This document shows, piece by piece, positions 57,646 through 64,000 of a stretch of DNA of 64,000 bases. The stretch comes from Ogataea parapolymorpha DL-1 (lineage: Eukaryota; Ascomycota; Pichiomycetes; Pichiales; Pichiaceae). The DNA is taken from the NCBI RefSeq assembly GCF_000187245.1, contig NC_027862.1:186001-250000 (forward strand). The letters are read 5' to 3'. The notes beneath the pieces were generated by a model. That model saw nothing but the letters and a program-made list of their open reading frames with translations, was not told the origin of the DNA and did not search any database. Every line of letters begins with the position of its first letter. Position 1 is the first letter of the stretch. The position numbers and the translations under genes are program-made.

Positions 57646-59664
57646 CTAGTGCAGTCTTGCTGGTTCTGGCAGCACCACCTGGTCTAACTGGTCCAGCTGG
57701 TCGCTGGAGTCCAGCGGGATCACCAGTGACGGCTGAGACGGCATGCTATTGACGTCGTCGTATGGTGGCGGGGACAGAGCCCCCACTGTGTGATAAGTTG
57801 GTGGCACCTCGTCGTCCCACGCGACTCCAAGGCCAGATCTTTCTGTGAGAACCAGACGGAACTGCATGCGCAGCACCCTGGCAACGCCTGTGGGGATCCC
57901 TGTCGTGTGGTTGAGCGGGTCGCTGCGGTTACCGCTCACGTGATCCGGTCCCGTGCCCCCATCGTTGTGTTTGGCGTTGGTCGAGTGGTGTGTTGCGCCG
58001 GGTCTATTTTGCGACGAGGTTCCTGTTTGCGTGGGGGCGTTTGTGATGGTGCTCAAGTAGGCCGATGACGGAGTGGAGCGGATTGGTTGCACGTTTGTAG
58101 CGTGCATGAGCTCTTCTGCCACAATCACCTCCAACACCAGGTTGTGGTGGACAAAAATGCCTGTTTCGTGGTCCTCGATGTCGCACGCGCAATTGACTCC
58201 ACTTTGGGGCTCCAGACTGAAAATCGGCGACTCGCAGTTTAGCGAGTTAATTGCCGACAAATTGGTTAGCGAGACGTTGAGTCCCATAGAAATGAGGTCC
58301 ATTAGCGAAATGTCGGCCACAATTTCGATTCTGCCCTTATTCGAAAAATCACTCTTCCAGCCCGACTTGAGCTCGCCAGACTTGATCACACGGATCTCCT
58401 CCACGTACAGCGGCGTCTCCGTGGTGGTCTGGCGCGGCTGCAAGTCGTTACTGGCCACTGTCGACAGCGACGGCGTCATCTGCGGCGTGCTCTGCTGCGA
58501 CGCCTGCGGTGCCAGACCCTCGCTTCCCGCCTGCACCGACCACGTTGACGCGACAGGGACAAGATCGGGAGACGCAGTGGGCGACGTGTTTTGCGCGGTC
58601 ACGTCGCTCGGGTCCTCGTTCTCCTCTGTCGTCTGTCGACGGGGCGGGTGCTCGAAGTAATAATTGTACACCGGTTTGCCGGGACCACCGCAATTCTTGT
58701 GCGGTTTCTTGCCCCGGTGTGCGCGTTTGGTGTTTTCCACGGTCGTGGCGTACTTGGCCTGGTGATTATCGCAGTGGTTGGCCCGCACACGGATGATTTC
58801 CTCCAATTTCCAGTTCAATTTGCGCATTCTCCAACGTCGTTCCGGCGAGCACACGTTGTCCATGCGGATCTCCACAGGAAAAGTCGACTTGGGATACGCA
58901 ACGTTCGGAATCACAGCGGTGGCAGTGACCTCTGTGGGCGGGAAGACTCTGAGCGAGTTGCGATCTTGACCTCTCAAGATCGATCGCCGGATCATTACCG
59001 GCAGCGCGATATTAATGTGGTCTGGTCTTCCCTGCTTGTTGATGAAGCGCGCCTTGCAAACCAGCTCGTAGCGGATCGACGTCAGCGAATTGGACAGAAC
59101 TGATGTGGCTGGAAGCGTTCCAGGCACCAGATGGCTGAACGGGAACGCATGGGATGAGCCTTTGACGAAACCTGTTGGCCGCGAGAGAACGTCCCAATGA
59201 GCGAGCTCTGTTATCTTGCGACGACACTCGCCACACGAGTCTATCGTGGTTGAGCCGGCGATGAACGGTTTTCCGTAGTCGATGATCTGTATAAAAGATA
59301 ATGCCACTTCTCTAACCTCTGCGTAATTTTGTCTGATACTGGTTACGGCAGTGCTCAGCGAGATGGTGGACTGGATCGATTGGCTGGAGGCGATGCCTTC
59401 GTTCTGTAGCTGGCCGATCTGGTCCGGAAACACGTCGAGAATCACCAAGCCGCTGAAAATTGCGCCTGAACTGTGTTCCGGCGGGCCGTATAGCATCAGA
59501 GGCGGAGACTCTATCTGGATGGACAATTTGAGCCCTGCCAGCGGGTTGGCCTTGTTTATGGTGTCTGTATGGTACGGATCGTTGGGTCTTGTCGGCAGCG
59601 AGTGCGACGGTTCCTGTTTGACCGCATTGCTGATGCCAGAGAAGAGCCTGGTAAATGAGGGCAT
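57646..59664 (-). CDS. LDB19: Alpha-arrestin Ldb19/Art1
   Basis: A 672-residue arrestin-related protein. The N-terminal arrestin-like half has the Ldb19 signature IQIESPPLMLYGPPEHSSGA followed by IFSGLVILDV, then RIDM-type beta strands and a CxxC segment (SCGECRRK). A Ser/Thr-rich insert follows at about residues 350-430. PY motifs for the Rsp5 ubiquitin ligase are PPTY and PPPY near the C-terminus. Art1 directs ubiquitylation and endocytosis of amino-acid permeases. The C-terminal tail is unrelated to other ARTs. It diverges from PDS5 over 164 bp. Confidence 0.88.
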   Translation of the reverse strand: MPSFTRLFSGISNAVKQEPSHSLPTRPNDPYHTDTINKANPLAGLKLSIQIESPPLMLYGPPEHSSGAIFSGLVILDVFPDQIGQLQNEGIASSQSIQSTISLSTAVTSIRQNYAEVREVALSFIQIIDYGKPFIAGSTTIDSCGECRRKITELAHWDVLSRPTGFVKGSSHAFPFSHLVPGTLPATSVLSNSLTSIRYELVCKARFINKQGRPDHINIALPVMIRRSILRGQDRNSLRVFPPTEVTATAVIPNVAYPKSTFPVEIRMDNVCSPERRWRMRKLNWKLEEIIRVRANHCDNHQAKYATTVENTKRAHRGKKPHKNCGGPGKPVYNYYFEHPPRRQTTEENEDPSDVTAQNTSPTASPDLVPVASTWSVQAGSEGLAPQASQQSTPQMTPSLSTVASNDLQPRQTTTETPLYVEEIRVIKSGELKSGWKSDFSNKGRIEIVADISLMDLISMGLNVSLTNLSAINSLNCESPIFSLEPQSGVNCACDIEDHETGIFVHHNLVLEVIVAEELMHATNVQPIRSTPSSAYLSTITNAPTQTGTSSQNRPGATHHSTNAKHNDGGTGPDHVSGNRSDPLNHTTGIPTGVARVLRMQFRLVLTERSGLGVAWDDEVPPTYHTVGALSPPPYDDVNSMPSQPSLVIPLDSSDQLDQLDQVVLPEPARLH

Positions 59665-59772
59665 GGGCTGACAGTGAGATTTTGCGAGAAATAAATATTT
59701 TTTATTTTATTTTATTTAATTGATAAAGCATTCCTGCGCCACACGAGAAAAAACCGGCTTGTGGCTATTACG

Positions 59773-59778
59773 ACGCGT
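59773..59778. promoter_or_regulatory. MCB-like element (ACGCGT) upstream of PDS5
   Basis: An exact ACGCGT ends 50 bp before the PDS5 ATG, the same distance class as the MCB element of RFA3. This is consistent with G1/S expression of a cohesin factor; binding is inferred. Confidence 0.45.
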
Positions 59779-59828
59779 TGTGGGATCAAATATTTATATT
59801 TATTTTCTATACCACCTCTTTGCGAAAA

Positions 59829-62800
59829 ATGGCTGTTTCCAAAGGGCTTCAGACTCTGAAGTTCAAGGGCGCGCTAGTGTCCACGGTCGATAAACCTATT
59901 GCCACTAAGGAGCTAATTTCGCGTCTTCAGGACCTGCACAACGAGCTATCCTCGCTCGACCAGGACAAGGTCGACCTCAAGTCGCTGGAGGGGATCAAGG
60001 ACTCACTGATCAACAAAAAGCTGCTCAAACACTCCAACAGTGGTGTCCAGGCGTTCTGTGCCTGCTGTCTTGCCGACGTTCTTCGTTTCTACGCTCCTGA
60101 CGCCCCCTACAACGCTTCCCAGCTGTCGGACCTGTTCAAGCTGTTTTTCTTGCAGTTCAAGCAGATGGGCAATCCGGACGGCCCATTCTACCACCAGCAG
60201 ACGTACTTGCTGACACGGCTGGCCGAGACCCGGTCGATCGTGCTGATAACCGACCTGCCCAACGCAGAGACGCTTGTGGAGCAGCTGTTTGACATTTTCT
60301 ACGATCTCGCCTCGTCCGGAACGTTCAGCAGCAAGCTAGAGCCGCTTGTGTGTGAGATATTGAGTGAGGTAATTGCAGAGTCCAGTACGATCCCCACCAA
60401 GACGCTCAAGCTGGTGCTGAACAAGTTTTTGGCCAATACCATGGTGATGAAGAAGGGAAATACAACTTTGCCAGGGTTCAAGTTCACTTTGGAGGTGTGC
60501 AATGCGAATGCAGACAGAATGTCGCGCTTATTAACCCAATTCTTCTCAGAAACGATCTATGAGGCCACTAAGGGCAAAGAGAACGAGGACACGGAAGACG
60601 ACAAACAGGACACGTCTGCTTTGCTGACGCAACTCAAAAAGCTGCACACGCTGGCATTAGAGCTGTGGAAGTACGTGCCCGAGATGCTTTCCTCGGCCAT
60701 GGGGCTGATTGAGAACGAGCTGGACGCCGAGGACGAGAAGATCAGAATCACAGCTACCGAGACGATTGGCAAGATCCTGGCGGTCAAACAAGCGCGGCTC
60801 AACTTTGCCGCCGCGCACACCGACACCTACACGAACTGGCTCAAGAAGCCGCTCGACAAGTCGCCGCATGTGCGCAGTTTCTGGGTGAAATCTGCCGTGC
60901 AGGCCGTCAACGCAAACCCGGACCTTGCTCCCGAGCTGGCGGGCGGCCTGATCAAGACGCTTGTTGACAGCGACGAGCGCACGCGGCTTACAACTGTGCG
61001 GGAGCTATCAAATGTGAGTCCAGGTGTGTTTGTCTCTAAACTGGCCAACAAGACCATCATGAACACATTGGGTCAATTAATCAGAGAAAAGCACGCCGAG
61101 ATCAGAAGCTCGTGTCTGCAGCTGCTTGGCTCGCTATACAACGCCCATTTTGACGACTTATACAAGAACGACGCCGTGACTGAGCTTTTAGGCTGGGTCC
61201 CAGACGACGTGCTCAAACTGGTGTACATCAACGACAAGACCGTCAATGCGCAGGTCGACCACACGCTTTTCGAGCTGCTGCTGCCATTTGAGCTGGACGA
61301 CGCCAGGCGCGTCGACCGTCTGCTGACGGTCACAGAACATCTCTCGGAGAAGGGCAGAAATTCGTTCCACGCGATAGTCAAGCGACAGCCGCAAATGGCC
61401 AAGGCAGTGAGTCAGCTGCTCGCTCTGGCGGACATGAAGCCGGCCGACGACGTTGCTTCGAAAATTGACAAGCTTATCAACTGGCTCGTCGCGTCGTTCC
61501 CGGAGTCAGTGGACTGCCGCGCAGCATTGAAGCAGCTGCTCAAGCTCAACAACAAGCGATACTTCAAACTCATCAGGCTGTGCAGCGACGTCGAGACAGA
61601 TTACAAGACCATCACGAACTGCACAAAAGAGCTTTTTGGCAAGCTGAACGAGCTCAAAAACATCAAGATCGATGGAGAGCCGAGTGTGGCTCCGCATGAC
61701 ATGCTGTTCACCGTCAAGCTGCTGGTGTACCGTTCGTCTGTGATTTTCTACAACCAGAGCAACGTGGGCGAGATTCTGCGGATCAGCAAGGACCTATCTC
61801 ACTCACATAACAGCGCCGCCCAGGACGTGCTGGAGAACATTTCCACTGTGGTCCCAGAAGTTCTGCGGGCCAATATCTCGACGCTGACTCAGGAAACCAG
61901 CCTAGGCGGACCAATCAGCGTGAAGGACCTCAAGGCTATTTTCCAGTTTGGCAAGAAGTTCCCGGAGGTTATCGTTACAGAGAATTCTGACGATTATGTT
62001 GCCAGTCTGAAAAACCTGGCTGTTCGCGGCTCGCCCGCCGAGGCGAAGTACGCCGTGCGGCTGCTGGGCCAGTTACCGCGAACGGCCGCGCGCAACGCCG
62101 CGGTTGCGGCGATCGTTGACGAGATTTGGCCATTGGACATGTCCAAGGACAATTTCAACACGTGTCTGGCGACTGTCGCCGAGCTTTTCTTGACCGATCT
62201 TGCTCTTCTGGACGACAAAACCAAAGAGATCAGCGCGTTGCTTGCGTCGCAGATTCTGCTCAGAAACAGCACTATTGGCGACGAGGACGAGGACGAGGTG
62301 AACGGGTGGATTGGTCCAGATGAGCTGGAGACCAACAAGGACTGTCTGTCGAAGATTCTGGCCGTGCGAGTGTTTGTGAACTGGCTGATTGCGGTGGAAA
62401 CTGCTGAGAACGCCGCACAGGTGGCCGAGCCCGTGCTCAAGCTGCTCACGTCGATCATCGGCAACGGCGGCGAGATTGTGTCCCCGAAAACAGGCACGTA
62501 TCCAACGCCCAAGAAATACCAGTCGCGCCTGCGGCTGGAAGCCGGAATCAAGCTGCTGAAGCTTGCCAGATACTCGCGGTACAACTTTCTGATCCAGCAG
62601 GACCTCGTGAACAAGCTGGTGCTGCTGATCCAGGACGAGAATGATCACGTGCGGACGCTATTCATGGCGAAGCTCAAGAAAAACCTCACTCTGGGCCTGA
62701 TTTCAGAACGGTTCTATGCGCTGGTGTTTTTCATCGCCCACGAGCCCCAGGACGCTCTACGCGAGGACACAAAGACATGGGTGCGGTCGATGCACAAGCG

Positions 62801-63440
62801 CAAGCTCAAGGCCAACAAAAACGAGCTGCTGTTTGAGAAATCGTTTGTCAGAATGCTCAGCATGCTGTCGCACCACCAGGAGTTTCTTGAGCTGCTGGAG
62901 TCTGCCAGAACAACGTCAGACTACACTGCCGTGCTGAACTTTGCGCTTACCTACGTCGGCCTCGCGCTCGACCTGATTGCCAACATGAACAACGTGTCGC
63001 TGCTTTACTATCTTGCTTCGCGAATGAAACAGTACAGAGACAGGCTTACTCCAGACCTTTCCAGCAATATGTATCTGGTTTCAGATTTGACGCAATACAC
63101 GATCAAGGCTCTGGCTAAATACAAGAATTGGAGCTTGGCGACGTGGCCAGGCAAGCTGAGTCTGCCGGGCGATCTGTTCGAGTCGATCGGCGACTCTGCG
63201 CTACTGCACGAGCTCGCCGTCAAGTCGTTCATCCCGGAGTCTGCTGTCAAGACATTGGATGACTTGGTGCGCGACAGGACACGGCATCTGGCCGGCACAG
63301 CTGCCACGGTCACCACAGACCGCAAGAGACCGCACAACGACGAGAAACCACGGACCAAGAAGAAACTGGCTGTGGAACCGCAGCGGCGCAGCTCAATCCA
63401 GCGCGCAGCCGTGAATTACAACGAGGATGACGAATTCTAA
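59829..63440 (+). CDS. PDS5: Cohesin-associated factor Pds5
   Basis: A 1203-residue HEAT-repeat protein, close to yeast Pds5 (1277). The ATG at 59829 is used; upstream codons are open but start only at TTG. The N-terminal block has KLLKHSNSGVQAFCACCLAD then VLRFYAPDAPYNASQLSDLF and QQTYLLTRLAETRSIVLITD, characteristic of Pds5, including the AP-DAPY sequence. The C-terminal tail is basic (DRKRPHNDEKPRTKKKLAVE). Pds5 maintains sister-chromatid cohesion with Wapl and Eco1. The gene is GC-rich. Confidence 0.95.
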   Translation: MAVSKGLQTLKFKGALVSTVDKPIATKELISRLQDLHNELSSLDQDKVDLKSLEGIKDSLINKKLLKHSNSGVQAFCACCLADVLRFYAPDAPYNASQLSDLFKLFFLQFKQMGNPDGPFYHQQTYLLTRLAETRSIVLITDLPNAETLVEQLFDIFYDLASSGTFSSKLEPLVCEILSEVIAESSTIPTKTLKLVLNKFLANTMVMKKGNTTLPGFKFTLEVCNANADRMSRLLTQFFSETIYEATKGKENEDTEDDKQDTSALLTQLKKLHTLALELWKYVPEMLSSAMGLIENELDAEDEKIRITATETIGKILAVKQARLNFAAAHTDTYTNWLKKPLDKSPHVRSFWVKSAVQAVNANPDLAPELAGGLIKTLVDSDERTRLTTVRELSNVSPGVFVSKLANKTIMNTLGQLIREKHAEIRSSCLQLLGSLYNAHFDDLYKNDAVTELLGWVPDDVLKLVYINDKTVNAQVDHTLFELLLPFELDDARRVDRLLTVTEHLSEKGRNSFHAIVKRQPQMAKAVSQLLALADMKPADDVASKIDKLINWLVASFPESVDCRAALKQLLKLNNKRYFKLIRLCSDVETDYKTITNCTKELFGKLNELKNIKIDGEPSVAPHDMLFTVKLLVYRSSVIFYNQSNVGEILRISKDLSHSHNSAAQDVLENISTVVPEVLRANISTLTQETSLGGPISVKDLKAIFQFGKKFPEVIVTENSDDYVASLKNLAVRGSPAEAKYAVRLLGQLPRTAARNAAVAAIVDEIWPLDMSKDNFNTCLATVAELFLTDLALLDDKTKEISALLASQILLRNSTIGDEDEDEVNGWIGPDELETNKDCLSKILAVRVFVNWLIAVETAENAAQVAEPVLKLLTSIIGNGGEIVSPKTGTYPTPKKYQSRLRLEAGIKLLKLARYSRYNFLIQQDLVNKLVLLIQDENDHVRTLFMAKLKKNLTLGLISERFYALVFFIAHEPQDALREDTKTWVRSMHKRKLKANKNELLFEKSFVRMLSMLSHHQEFLELLESARTTSDYTAVLNFALTYVGLALDLIANMNNVSLLYYLASRMKQYRDRLTPDLSSNMYLVSDLTQYTIKALAKYKNWSLATWPGKLSLPGDLFESIGDSALLHELAVKSFIPESAVKTLDDLVRDRTRHLAGTAATVTTDRKRPHNDEKPRTKKKLAVEPQRRSSIQRAAVNYNEDDEF

Positions 63441-63467
63441 TTTATGGTACATGCAAAGCCCGCTACG

Positions 63468-64000
63468 CTACGACCGCAGAAACTCCAGCAGCTTGTCGTG
63501 GCCCTTTAGCTCCATCAGCTTCTTGACAATCAGCAGCTCGTGCAGCTCCTGTTTCGAAAGCTCGCTGTGCTCGAGCCGGTACTCGTCGTCGATCTGTTTG
63601 AGCAGCTCGTCCAGGTTCAGTTTTTTCTGCCGGTTGGTGATGATCGAGCGCTCGCTCAGCTTCGCGACGCCCAGCAGATAGTCACGCAACTGTGGCGCGG
63701 CGCGCTCGTACAGCCGCAAATTCTCCGTGTCGCGCACCCTCTGCTCGTCCTGCTGCTTGTGCTTAGTGCCCTTGATGAAGTCCAGAATGATGGCCTCCTC
63801 CTTGACCTGGTACGTCACGTTCTCGCTCTCCTCGGCCTTGCTGATCCTCACCAGGTCCCTGTTGAGCTTGTACGCGGTGCCGTTGTCGGTGCTGCGGAAC
63901 TGGAACACCGGGTCTGGCGGGAACGTGTGCTCCAGCTCGAGCTCGTCCACGCTATAATCCTCCACGTTAATAATGTCAATATTCGCGTCCCGCGGCGCCT
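63468..64000 (-). CDS. Unidentified gene, C-terminal part (continues past the window)
   Basis: The minus-strand frame is open from the stop at 63468 to the window edge, giving the last 177 residues of a longer protein. The visible part is strongly charged and helical (KLNLDELLKQIDDEYRLEHS; ELSKQELHELLIVKKLMELK). It starts with an acidic stretch (VEDYSVDELELEHTFPPDPV). I do not recognise a family. GTG at 63965 is an internal codon rather than a start. Confidence 0.7.
   Translation of the reverse strand, partial: APRDANIDIINVEDYSVDELELEHTFPPDPVFQFRSTDNGTAYKLNRDLVRISKAEESENVTYQVKEEAIILDFIKGTKHKQQDEQRVRDTENLRLYERAAPQLRDYLLGVAKLSERSIITNRQKKLNLDELLKQIDDEYRLEHSELSKQELHELLIVKKLMELKGHDKLLEFLRS

Overview
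The window is a dense stretch of a budding-yeast nuclear chromosome, most probably Ogataea (Hansenula) polymorpha or its sister species O. parapolymorpha. The main evidence is a 664-residue methanol (alcohol) oxidase ending in the peroxisomal signal -ARF. Genes for respiratory complex I subunits (NDUFB7-like, NDUFA9-like), which Saccharomyces lacks, also fit. CTG codons fall at invariant leucine positions (for example the SMC4 signature motif), so the standard code applies. I recognise 46 protein-coding genes and one tRNA gene. Two genes are cut by the window ends. I see no mobile element, CRISPR array or rRNA gene.

Layout. 1-8.2 kb: RNase H2 subunit B fragment, stomatin-like SLP2, RRP45, ERG11, two mitoribosomal genes, RFA3, a KRE9-like cell-wall gene, and a TRP3 locus that carries three single-base frameshifts as written. 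8.4-12.2 kb: MOX, with its regulated promoter shared divergently with ISN1. 12.4-23.9 kb: a REEP/Yop1/Atg40-like ER protein, MRP20, RPB2, MRPL23, RPB7, an intron-containing LSB1-type SH3 gene, RPS27, GLC7 and an MRP1-like gene. 23.9-42.6 kb: ELP1, SAC1, SER1, a HUS1-type clamp gene, NTH1, YRB1, the divergent prenyltransferase pair RER2/COQ1, a DEDD exonuclease and SMC4. 42.6-51.5 kb: NDUFB7, an STD1/MTH1-type glucose regulator, COG2, an F-box-like orphan, a possibly myristoylated orphan, tRNA-Ala, a Dal5-type transporter, HOM3 and CBR1. 51.8-64 kb: SKY1, a degenerate CWC27 cyclophilin, NDUFA9, the two-intron gene YSY6, TEX1/THOC3, the alpha-arrestin LDB19/ART1, PDS5 and the end of an unidentified gene.

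The genes are mainly housekeeping functions. Convergent neighbours are separated by 1-17 bp or overlap. Several divergent pairs share 50-160 bp promoters.

The most noteworthy signals are these. (1) Four very short introns (31, 34, 34 and 48 nt) in three genes all have a CTAAC branch site 6-8 nt from the acceptor. (2) TRP3 has three +1 frameshifts whose sum restores frame. (3) The amino-acid genes HOM3, SER1 and, more weakly, TRP3 carry Gcn4/AP-1-like TGACT motifs within about 15 nt of the start codon. (4) A perfect PDRE-like palindrome lies next to the TATA box of the Dal5-type transporter. (5) An acidic candidate Atg8-binding motif sits in the tail of the REEP-like protein. (6) A uORF stop overlaps the SKY1 start codon. 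All family assignments come from recognising motifs in the translations; no database search was run.
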